Assembly: GCA_016302195.1 (NCBI GenBank)
Contig: JAEDOA010000099.1
Span: 1-5,529, forward strand
DNA from: Erysipelotrichaceae bacterium
Lineage (GTDB): Bacteria > Bacillota_I > Bacilli_A > Erysipelotrichales > Erysipelotrichaceae
Direction: 5' to 3'
Length of the DNA stretch: 5,529 nt
Shown here: positions 1-4,011 of the stretch, in pieces
Layout of the letters: each line of letters starts with the position of its first letter
How positions within the stretch are numbered: position 1 is the first letter of the stretch
Position numbers and translations under genes: made by a program
The notes under the pieces: model-generated
What the model saw: only the letters and a program-made list of their open reading frames with translations
Databases searched by the model: none
Told to the model about the DNA's origin: nothing

Positions 1-4
1 AAAA

Positions 5-316
5 ATGGAATTAGTAACAAAAGAGTATTTTAAGGTTGTAATGAATACTTTTGAGCAAGCAAGCTATTTAGAGAGAATTGCAAAAGAAGTTGGTTATCCT
101 CACGCTGTATTCAAGTGGGTTACCAACAATGTACCAAATCCAGATGGTACTTGGAGTCGTTATTACTTTCTACATGATTTTGATGAATTTGAGCAATTAG
201 GATACGATTCAGAGATCGTGGGCGATACTCAAGATAACACTAACTTATTTGAATATGCTGAAGAACTAAATGATCTAAAGGGTAGTGATTTTTATCACAA
301 GGTTTTTTCAGAATAA
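5..316 (+). CDS. Acidic hypothetical protein, 103 aa
   Basis: I do not recognise this protein. It is a complete 103-residue reading frame from ATG to TAA, but only four bases precede the ATG, so its ribosome binding site is outside the window and the true start could lie upstream. The product looks soluble, with no membrane segment or signal peptide. It is strongly acidic, with about 20 Asp/Glu against 8 Lys/Arg, most of the acid in the second half. Aromatic residues are frequent (for example SRYYFLHDF at 51-59). The C-terminal stretch TNLFEYAEEL (79-88) resembles DNLFDYALTL near the end of the next gene product, so the two may share a C-terminal module. A hairpin follows 6 bases after the stop. 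It is probably a small phage early protein. An anti-host DNA-mimic role is possible from charge alone but unsupported. Confidence 0.7.
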   Translation: MELVTKEYFKVVMNTFEQASYLERIAKEVGYPHAVFKWVTNNVPNPDGTWSRYYFLHDFDEFEQLGYDSEIVGDTQDNTNLFEYAEELNDLKGSDFYHKVFSE

Positions 317-322
317 TTTTAA

Positions 323-340
323 AAGGGCAGAAATGCCCTT
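323..340 (+). terminator. Hairpin with GAAA loop, weak intrinsic terminator
   Basis: AAGGGCA (323-329) pairs with TGCCCTT (334-340) around a GAAA tetraloop, a stable GNRA-type loop. Adenines precede it and only an interrupted T-rich stretch (GTTTATAAGTATTTTT) follows, so termination may be partial. It lies between the first two genes. A related stem sits at 2919-2937 and a decayed relative at 894-905, so it may be a leader or processing element rather than a plain terminator. Confidence 0.5.
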
Positions 341-403
341 GTTTATAAGTATTTTTGTAGAGATTACGAACCTAATAGAGCTTAGATTTTAAGGAATTTT
401 AAA

Positions 404-883
404 ATGTTAAAAGTTGAAATCATCGATCATCATATGGATATTAACCCTCAAGGCTTAGAGGTTGAGGATATTAAGAGAATAGAGAGTATGCTTACATGTA
501 TGCTTAGAGAGACCATCATTGAAAGCTATTTGCAAAATAATGTATTTAAAGACCAAGACAACGCAATCGAGAGCTTTCAAAAATTCTTGGATATGCAATT
601 CCCTCGCAAAGGTTTCAATGCATCCGAGTTTATTATCGATTGTTGCAAGACCGTAGGATATAACTTAATTACAAAAGATGAATTTTTAGGGCTTGTAGAT
701 ACTGAGGCAGTTCAATATCTAAATGAGGTATCTAACTTCTTAGATATGGGCGACATCATAAAGATAAAAGATGGCAAGATTTATGATTTAGATAGTGACA
801 CTGAGATCGATAACTTATTTGATTACGCTTTGACCTTACATCGTGATGTTATTACATATAAAGGGTGGATTTTCCAAGATTAA
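404..883 (+). CDS. Acidic hypothetical protein, 159 aa
   Basis: I do not recognise this protein. The ATG at 404 is chosen because AAGGA (391-395) lies 8 bases upstream. The 159-residue product looks soluble and mostly helical, with no membrane segment. It is acidic, with about 31 Asp/Glu against 15 Lys/Arg; an acid-rich patch lies at 123-140. Adjacent cysteines occur at 80-81 and another at 32, with no metal-binding spacing. The C-terminal DNLFDYALTL (136-145) matches TNLFEYAEEL in the preceding protein, and both proteins end with aromatic-rich segments closing in F-x-acid. This hints at distant relationship or a shared fold at the C-terminus. An 87-base gap with a hairpin separates it from the upstream gene. 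No convincing promoter is visible in that gap, although TATAAG at 344-349 could be a weak -10. It is likely a phage accessory protein of unknown role. Confidence 0.75.
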   Translation: MLKVEIIDHHMDINPQGLEVEDIKRIESMLTCMLRETIIESYLQNNVFKDQDNAIESFQKFLDMQFPRKGFNASEFIIDCCKTVGYNLITKDEFLGLVDTEAVQYLNEVSNFLDMGDIIKIKDGKIYDLDSDTEIDNLFDYALTLHRDVITYKGWIFQD

Positions 884-893
884 GAGTACAAAT

Positions 894-905
894 GGGCAAA
901 ACCCC
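894..905 (+). other. Decayed relative of the 323-340 hairpin
   Basis: GGG (894-896) faces CCC around a short A-rich loop, and CCCTTGTTTA (903-912) repeats exactly the ten bases at 336-345 that follow the first hairpin. The stem is only about three pairs, so it is unlikely to terminate transcription. It looks like a degenerate copy of the same intergenic element placed just before the ribosome binding site of the next gene. Confidence 0.3.
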
Positions 906-926
906 TTGTTTAAAGGAGCTTGAATA

Positions 927-1247
927 ATGCAAGAAGTAAAGCGAGAGCAGTTAAATTTAGTTCAGATAGCTAAGAGTCAAAATATTCCTTATTGCAAGCT
1001 ATATCATGTTTATTTAATGCTGGGTTCAATACATGAGGCGGTCAAAGTTTGTAGAAAAAGAAGGGAATATTTAGAACATTATAAGCAGTATTTGAGAGAG
1101 TGGCAGAAAAAGACTAAAAAGCCTAAAGAGCCTAAACCTCTTAGCGAAATTGCAAAAGAGAATGGCATCCCACTTGGGTGTTTAATGCAGAGATTAGAGA
1201 AAATGAGCTTAAAAGAGGCTTTAAAAAAGCCTTTAGCAAGGGGATAA
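927..1247 (+). CDS. Basic protein with two helix-turn-helix-like modules, 106 aa
   Basis: The ATG at 927 has AAGGAG (913-918) 8 bases upstream. The 106-residue product is strongly basic, especially in the central linker (about 43-70, rich in K, R and E). It appears to be an internal duplication. Residues 9-41 and 70-101 both follow the pattern L-x-x-IAK-x-x-x-IP-x-x-x-L, then a hydrophobic helix, then S-x-(H/K)EA-x-K. This resembles the short helix-turn-helix-like repeat common in small phage proteins, where a recognition-type helix is followed by a segment like 'sLeeAl'. DNA binding is therefore plausible, but no target can be inferred. The gene ends one base before the next ATG and is the first gene of a tight six-gene run reaching 2229. 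The protein at 2548-2841 has the same two-module layout and may be a distant paralogue. I cannot assign a named family. Confidence 0.75.
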   Translation: MQEVKREQLNLVQIAKSQNIPYCKLYHVYLMLGSIHEAVKVCRKRREYLEHYKQYLREWQKKTKKPKEPKPLSEIAKENGIPLGCLMQRLEKMSLKEALKKPLARG

Positions 1248-1248
1248 A

Positions 1249-1476
1249 ATGAATATTATAAAAATGTCAGTAGCAACTGTATTAGCTTTAGTATATTTAA
1301 TATTTGCTATTCCTTTAGCTCTTTTAATTTTACTGCTATTTGTGGTATTTGGCTTACCTGCTTATTACTTAGTAAATAGAGTAAGTTCAAAATCAAAGTC
1401 TTATAAAGTGTATGAAATTATTATAAGTCCTCTTGCTAATTACTTTATAAAGATTTTAGATTTTATCTCAGATTAA
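1249..1476 (+). CDS. Small membrane protein, 75 aa
   Basis: I do not recognise a family. The ATG at 1249 is one base after the previous stop and has AAGGGG (1238-1243) 5 bases upstream, inside the end of the previous gene, so translation is probably coupled. An alternative ATG at 1264 would remove five residues. Residues 7-42 are almost entirely hydrophobic, interrupted by Pro22 and by Gly35-Pro37, long enough for one long membrane helix or a tight two-helix hairpin. A basic stretch follows (N43, R44, K48, K50, K53), which by the positive-inside rule would face the cytoplasm. Residues 54-73 form a second, amphipathic hydrophobic stretch. It is the first of five tiny membrane proteins in this window. 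The role is unknown; superinfection exclusion or envelope modification are possibilities only. Confidence 0.72.
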   Translation: MNIIKMSVATVLALVYLIFAIPLALLILLLFVVFGLPAYYLVNRVSSKSKSYKVYEIIISPLANYFIKILDFISD

Positions 1477-1486
1477 GGAGTAAGAA

Positions 1487-1741
1487 ATGGAAACAAAAGA
1501 TATTAGAAGATTATATTCTAGTTTAAGAGTTCAATGCAAAGAGATAGGATTAGTTAATTTACTTGCAGGTTTTAGCTTGTACTTAGATGCAGAGATAGAC
1601 TTTTATGATATGCAAGCTTCAGAAGAAAACAGAGAGCCTTTAAAGTCAGTATTCCGTAATGAATTTGAAAAATTAAGCTCAATGAAATCTGATGTAGATA
1701 CTTGTATCAATGCGTTGGTGAATAAGGGGGGTAAAGAATGA
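1487..1741 (+). CDS. Hypothetical soluble protein, 84 aa
   Basis: I do not recognise this protein. The ATG at 1487 has a consensus AAGGAG (1475-1480) 6 bases upstream, which overlaps the stop codon of the preceding gene. The product is 84 residues, probably all helical and soluble: charged N-terminal helix (METKDIRRLYSSLR), a hydrophobic middle (GLVNLLAGFSLYLD, 21-34), then an acidic and mixed-charge C-terminal half ending in KGGKE. Single cysteines at 17 and 73 form no motif. Its TGA stop overlaps the next start as ATGA, the usual sign of translational coupling. It is the only clearly non-membrane product between the genes at 1249 and 2080, so it could be a cytoplasmic partner of the membrane proteins, but that is context only. 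Confidence 0.72.
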   Translation: METKDIRRLYSSLRVQCKEIGLVNLLAGFSLYLDAEIDFYDMQASEENREPLKSVFRNEFEKLSSMKSDVDTCINALVNKGGKE

Positions 1742-1896
1742 CACCACAAGAATTGATTTTATGGGCTTTTGCTTTAATGATACTTGCCGTAGCTATTGCA
1801 TGTACTATCGTTGTAGGATATGTAACTTTTAAGGTATTGCATGCAATTAAAGAAAAGGGACTACAGGCTATTGTTGACTGGTTTGTTAATTCATAA
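1738..1896 (+). CDS. Very small membrane protein, 52 aa
   Basis: This gene encodes 52 residues starting MTPQELILWAFALM. Its ATG overlaps the preceding TGA (ATGA), and a run of six G after AA (1724-1731) lies 6 bases upstream as a strong ribosome binding site, so the small frame is very probably translated. Residues 6-31 form one membrane helix (many A, I, V, L; Cys22), followed by K32 and an amphipathic tail with KEK (38-40) and an aromatic end (VDWFVN). The topology predicted from charge is N-out/C-in. The next gene's AAGGAG begins within the stop codon of this one. It has no recognisable family and belongs to the cluster of tiny membrane proteins. An antisense frame over 1707-1943 is a shadow. 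Confidence 0.68.
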   Translation: MTPQELILWAFALMILAVAIACTIVVGYVTFKVLHAIKEKGLQAIVDWFVNS

Positions 1897-1905
1897 GGAG
1901 AAATA

Positions 1906-2076
1906 ATGATCGACATTTTAGAGATTATGTGCATATTTAGCATGTTTTTAGTAGGTGTTTTGTTCCCTTTAGGAATGATGATTTATATGATAGTTATCTT
2001 TATCAAAGAAGAGATTGAGATAAACAAGATAATTAAAAAGAGAAGTCAATTGCAAAAAGTTGATAAAAGGAGTTAA
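1906..2076 (+). CDS. Very small membrane protein, 56 aa
   Basis: A 56-residue product starts MIDILEIMCIFSMFL. Consensus AAGGAG (1895-1900) lies 5 bases before the ATG, and the frame fits between its neighbours with 9- and 3-base gaps. Residues 7-33 are a single membrane helix rich in Met, Ile, Phe and Val, with Pro21-Leu-Gly in the middle. The tail (34-56) is highly charged: KEEIEINK, then IIKKRSQ, then VDKRS, so a cytoplasmic C-terminus is likely. The acidic-then-basic tail could form a short helix that pairs with another protein. No family is recognised. It is part of the compact small-membrane-protein run. Confidence 0.68.
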   Translation: MIDILEIMCIFSMFLVGVLFPLGMMIYMIVIFIKEEIEINKIIKKRSQLQKVDKRS

Positions 2077-2079
2077 ACC

Positions 2080-2229
2080 ATGCTTGAGTTAGTTAGTTAC
2101 TGCGTAATAGGCGGTTGTCTTGTTTGGACATTAGGCTTAATGTTTTATCTTTGCATTGAGAGTGCACAAGATGAGCAGGAACTTGAAGATATTTGTCACC
2201 AACATGCGATGAAGGAGTGGCAAAAATAA
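2080..2229 (+). CDS. Very small membrane protein with acidic tail, 49 aa
   Basis: A 49-residue product starts MLELVSYCVIGG. AAGGAG (2067-2072), located in the end of the preceding gene, lies 7 bases before the ATG. Residues 4-26 form one membrane helix (GGCLVWTLGLMFYLC). The remaining tail is soluble and acidic (E27, D31, E32, E34, E36, D37), ending in HQHAMKEWQK. Four cysteines (8, 13, 25, 39) and two histidines (40, 42) are many for so short a protein, and C39-H40-x-H42 is a compact potential metal or haem ligand set, though this is speculative. It is the last gene of the run that begins at 927. A new promoter region starts within five bases of its stop. Confidence 0.66.
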   Translation: MLELVSYCVIGGCLVWTLGLMFYLCIESAQDEQELEDICHQHAMKEWQK

Positions 2230-2233
2230 GAAA

Positions 2234-2249
2234 TGTGATAAATATCACA
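2234..2249 (+). promoter_or_regulatory. Consensus CRP-type binding site
   Basis: TGTGATAAATATCACA is a 16-base inverted repeat carrying both perfect CRP half sites, TGTGA and TCACA, separated by six bases. Its centre (2241.5) lies about 61 bases upstream of the transcription start predicted from the -10 at 2290-2295, the classic class I activator position. Read as TGTGAT-N4-ATCACA it also resembles an FNR site (GTGAT in place of TTGAT), so an FNR-family protein or a phage-encoded regulator cannot be excluded. Confidence 0.65.
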
Positions 2250-2267
2250 AAATAAATCAAATATCAT

Positions 2268-2295
2268 TTTATTTTTAAATAAAAATATCTATAAT
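2268..2295 (+). promoter_or_regulatory. Sigma-70-type promoter with poor -35
   Basis: A perfect -10, TATAAT, is at 2290-2295 within the 13-mer TCTATAATTCTAA (2288-2300), which recurs exactly at 2899-2911. The best -35 at 16-base spacing is TTTATT (2268-2273), only three of six consensus bases, which suggests dependence on an activator bound at 2234-2249. The start is predicted near 2302. It would drive the gene pair 2358-2841. Confidence 0.65.
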
Positions 2296-2308
2296 TCTAA
2301 TTAAGAAA

Positions 2309-2330
2309 GATTAAGGAATAGTCCTTAATC
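2309..2330 (+). other. Leader hairpin, 9-bp stem
   Basis: GATTAAGGA (2309-2317) pairs perfectly with TCCTTAATC (2322-2330) around the loop ATAG. It lies just after the predicted transcription start and about 14 bases before the ribosome binding site at 2344-2348. No T-tract follows, so it is more likely a 5' mRNA-stabilising or translation-tuning structure than a terminator. The 5' arm contains AAGGA, a decoy ribosome-binding-like sequence hidden in the stem. Confidence 0.5.
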
Positions 2331-2357
2331 TGAATTTAAAAAAAAGGAATATAAGAA

Positions 2358-2567
2358 ATGATTAGAATTTTAAAGGGATTAAAATCAAATTACTTTAATT
2401 TATTTAAAGAAAATAAGGGTTGTTTCAAGCGTTTATATAATGCTGCTATAGATGTTTTATGCTTCATTTTATCACTTATGCTTCTAACAATCTTAACACC
2501 ATTTTTATTTGTTATTTATTTTTTAAGATTGAGGAAGAAGAAAAAATATGAAAGAAATATCTTATAA
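2358..2567 (+). CDS. Small membrane protein, 69 aa
   Basis: I do not recognise a family. The ATG at 2358 has AAGGA (2344-2348) 9 bases upstream and is the first start after the promoter and leader hairpin. The N-terminal third (1-28) is basic and amphipathic (K6, K9, K17, K20, K24, R25). Residues 31-56 form one strongly hydrophobic membrane helix with Pro48, followed by a very basic tail RLRKKKKYER (57-66). Positive charge on both sides is unusual; the denser C-terminal cluster suggests that end is cytoplasmic, with the N-terminal region perhaps lying along the membrane. It overlaps the next gene by 20 bases, implying coupled translation. It is the fifth small membrane protein in the window, but in its own promoter unit. 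Confidence 0.7.
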   Translation: MIRILKGLKSNYFNLFKENKGCFKRLYNAAIDVLCFILSLMLLTILTPFLFVIYFLRLRKKKKYERNIL

Positions 2568-2841
2568 AGGCAAGAGTTATAAGAGCTTAACAGATCTTGC
2601 AATTGAAATGAAAACAAGCCCAGCAAATTTAAGCTACAGACTTAAAAAATATGGAGGATTTGAGATAAAGAAAGAAAAGAAAATTAAAGACCATCTTGGA
2701 AATGCTTTTGAAACTGAAAAAAAGATGTGTGAATTTTATCAAATTTCTTATAAAACTTACAATGCCAGAAAGCGTTACGGCTGGGATTTAAAGAAAATCT
2801 TAACAACCAAAACAAGGCATTATATTTATAAGAATGATTAA
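2548..2841 (+). CDS. Basic protein with two helix-turn-helix-like modules, 97 aa
   Basis: The ATG at 2548 lies inside the end of the preceding gene, with GAGGA (2531-2535) 12 bases upstream, a long spacing that fits coupling by the 20-base overlap. The 97-residue product is basic and has two similar modules. Residues 5-38 read as YKGKSYKSLTDLA, then a helix, then NLSYRLKKYGG. Residues 48-87 read as DHLGNAFETEKKMCEFYQIS, then TYNARKRYGWDLKKILTT. The second matches a repeat familiar from phage proteins: D-x-x-GN-x-(F/Y), an 'emC-x-x-y-I' helix, then 'tY-x-x-R-x-x-xGW-x-L-x-x-xLT'. DNA binding is the usual assumption for such modules but is not shown. It ends just before the second CRP-like promoter, so local regulation is possible. 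The layout parallels the protein at 927-1247. Confidence 0.75.
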   Translation: MKEISYKGKSYKSLTDLAIEMKTSPANLSYRLKKYGGFEIKKEKKIKDHLGNAFETEKKMCEFYQISYKTYNARKRYGWDLKKILTTKTRHYIYKND

Positions 2842-2844
2842 AAA

Positions 2845-2860
2845 TTAGAGTTGTATCACA
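2845..2860 (+). promoter_or_regulatory. Degenerate CRP-type site upstream of the RecT-like gene
   Basis: TTAGA-N6-TCACA: the downstream half is perfect and the upstream half matches three of five bases. The sequence TATCACAAAAT is identical to that at the 2234 site, and TCACA begins exactly 45 bases before TATAAT in both promoters. Taken alone it would not be convincing. The fixed geometry is what supports it. Centre near 2852.5, about -61 from the predicted start. Confidence 0.45.
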
Positions 2861-2878
2861 AAATTTATTAAATAACAC

Positions 2879-2906
2879 TTTACATTTTAAAAATTTAGTC
2901 TATAAT
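2879..2906 (+). promoter_or_regulatory. Sigma-70-type promoter for the RecT-like gene
   Basis: TATAAT (2901-2906) lies within TCTATAATTCTAA (2899-2911), an exact copy of the other promoter's core. A -35 of TTTACA (2879-2884), five of six consensus bases, is 16 bases upstream. The start is predicted near 2913, giving a leader of about 52 bases before the ATG at 2965. Confidence 0.7.
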
Positions 2907-2918
2907 TCTAAGTAAATA

Positions 2919-2937
2919 AAGGGTAAAAAATACCCTT
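2919..2937 (+). other. Leader hairpin AAGGGTA/TACCCTT
   Basis: AAGGGTA (2919-2925) pairs with TACCCTT (2931-2937) around AAAAA. It begins about six bases after the predicted transcription start and ends 14 bases before the ribosome binding site AGAGGG (2952-2957). It occupies the same position as the 2309-2330 hairpin in the sister promoter and resembles the 323-340 stem in sequence. No T-tract follows, so a 5' stabilising or translation-control role is more likely than termination. Confidence 0.45.
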
Positions 2938-2964
2938 AGTTAAAACCAAAAAGAGGGATAAAAA

Positions 2965-3936
2965 ATGTTTGATATAAATAAATTACCAAATGCAAATTCA
3001 ATCGCACCAGCAACACCAGCTCCAGCAGGACCAGCTCCAGCACCAATTCCAGCAGTTACAACTGTTGAAACAGTAGGACCAACACCATCACCAATTATTG
3101 AAGAGGTTAAAGCACCGATAATTGAAGACGTGCCACCAATGAGCGATGAAGATCTTTTAAATGCAGGTGCAGAAATCAAAGAAACTGAAATTAAAGAAAA
3201 TAATATAAATTCAGATGTTTTTGTTGAAACTCTGTTAAATTCAAAGGGCGAAAATGGATTTACAAAGCTACCAGAAACCATTAAAGAAGCTCAAGAGCTA
3301 GCAAAATTCTTGAGTAAGTCAACTCTTGTAAGTGCAGAAATTAGAAGCACTGAAATAGCAGACCATTCAGCAGATGTATTTATGGTAATTGCTTTGGGTG
3401 CATCTCTAGGAATGACACCAGCACAAAGTTTGACTAATATCACAGTTACAAGAGGCAGACCAACAATGTATGTATCTGCAAAAGCTGGCTTATGCGCAAA
3501 ATACGGCACTTTTGACACTAAACTAGAGAATGTTAATGGCATTTGGGTTGCAACTGCTACTGGTACAAGAAAAGGTCGCACTATGTCAGTACAGTACACC
3601 TCAGAAGATGCAATGCTACAGGGACTTATGAAATTTGATGCTAATTCAAATAGTTGGGTTGGTGTTAAGGGTGCGTGGACTGGCTCATATCCTGTTATGC
3701 TACAAAAAAGAGCTTTAGGAAGGTTATTAGATAGGTTATTTGCCGATGTTGTCGGAGGATTCGCAGATAAAGAAAGCGCCGAAGAAATTTCAGAAAATGC
3801 AGAACCAGAAATAGAAAAGAATGTAACTAAACGCACTATTAAGAGAGAGAAGAAAATAAAAAATGATGCTATAATTGAGGAAAAGGGAGAGAATGTAACT
3901 ACAGCAAATAAAGAAAATTCAGAACCCCCATTTTAA
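2965..3936 (+). CDS. RecT-like phage single-strand annealing protein, 323 aa
   Basis: This probably anneals complementary single strands in phage recombination, in the RecT-like family as usually annotated in phage genomes. The ATG at 2965 has AGAGGG (2952-2957) 7 bases upstream. The core spans about 87-270 and shows the family's landmarks in order: LAKFLSKSTLV (112-122), then DVFMVIALGASLGMTPAQSL (137-156) and the following ITVTRGRPTMYV (159-170), a glycine/arginine segment ATGTRKGRTMSVQYTSEDA (198-216), then SYPVMLQKRALGRLLDRLFA (241-260) leading to DVVGG. The first 85 residues are unusual: an Ala/Pro-rich linker (14-60) encoded by a 15-base tandem repeat, then an acidic helix. The C-terminus (281-323) is a charged, probably disordered tail ending ENSEPPF, reminiscent of the SSB tip. 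It is followed by a terminator and an SSB-like gene. Family-level identification from pattern memory; no search was run. Confidence 0.75.
   Translation: MFDINKLPNANSIAPATPAPAGPAPAPIPAVTTVETVGPTPSPIIEEVKAPIIEDVPPMSDEDLLNAGAEIKETEIKENNINSDVFVETLLNSKGENGFTKLPETIKEAQELAKFLSKSTLVSAEIRSTEIADHSADVFMVIALGASLGMTPAQSLTNITVTRGRPTMYVSAKAGLCAKYGTFDTKLENVNGIWVATATGTRKGRTMSVQYTSEDAMLQGLMKFDANSNSWVGVKGAWTGSYPVMLQKRALGRLLDRLFADVVGGFADKESAEEISENAEPEIEKNVTKRTIKREKKIKNDAIIEEKGENVTTANKENSEPPF
3016..3042 (+). repeat. 12-base direct repeat at 15-base period
   Basis: CCAGCTCCAGCA occurs at 3016-3027 and again at 3031-3042, a period of 15 bases (five codons), inside further CCA-GCA-type codons. It encodes PAPA-x-PAPA in the linker of the RecT-like protein. 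The period is a multiple of three, so slippage would change linker length without shifting the frame. Confidence 0.7.
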
Positions 3937-3942
3937 TTAAAA

Positions 3943-3973
3943 AAATGCCTATCTTTCAAATAGATAGGCGTTT
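3943..3973 (+). terminator. Terminator-like hairpin between RecT-like and SSB-like genes
   Basis: GCCTATCT (3947-3954) pairs perfectly with AGATAGGC (3962-3969) around a seven-base loop. A T-G pair and three A-T pairs (3943-3946 with 3970-3973) extend the stem. The stop codon of the RecT-like gene is seven bases before it. The T-tract is short (GTTTAATA), and no good promoter is visible before the ATG at 4012, so partial termination with read-through is likely. That would lower SSB-like expression relative to RecT-like, or separate the two messages by processing. Confidence 0.6.
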
Positions 3974-4011
3974 AATAGGTACACTTTATTTTTTAAAAAG
4001 GAAAAAATAAT

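Noticed and set aside
284..299. CRP-like sequence AGTGATTTTTATCACA upstream of the 404 gene
   Set aside because: Nine of ten half-site bases match, but it is inside the coding end of the first gene, is followed by a hairpin, and no good promoter lies at the right distance.
333..392. 19-codon frame starting in the first hairpin (MPLFISIF)
   Set aside because: Its start codon and ribosome-binding-like AAGGG are both within the hairpin, and the frame is too short to support without comparative data.
1707..1943. Antisense frame of 78 residues
   Set aside because: It lies over the 3' end of one gene and two small + strand genes that have good ribosome binding sites and tight junctions. It has no ribosome binding site of its own that I can see.
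2271..2286. AT-only inverted repeat ATTTTT-AAAT-AAAAAT inside the first promoter
   Set aside because: Such repeats are expected by chance in AT-rich spacer between -35 and -10, and the sister promoter lacks it.
2728..2743. CRP-like sequence TGTGA-ATTTTA-TCAAA
   Set aside because: It lies inside a coding region with no promoter at a fitting distance. It shows how easily such matches arise in this AT-rich DNA.
2684..2878. Antisense frame of 64 residues
   Set aside because: It overlaps the tandem helix-turn-helix-like gene and the second promoter, and the product shows no recognisable pattern.
3429..3444. CRP-like sequence TTTGA-CTAATA-TCACA
   Set aside because: It is within conserved codons of the RecT-like core, and no promoter elements follow.
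2940..3836. Two antisense frames (2940-3281 and 3291-3836)
   Set aside because: Both are shadows of the RecT-like gene. The Ser-, Gly- and Ala-rich products reflect the reverse complement of its Ala/Pro codons and conserved core.
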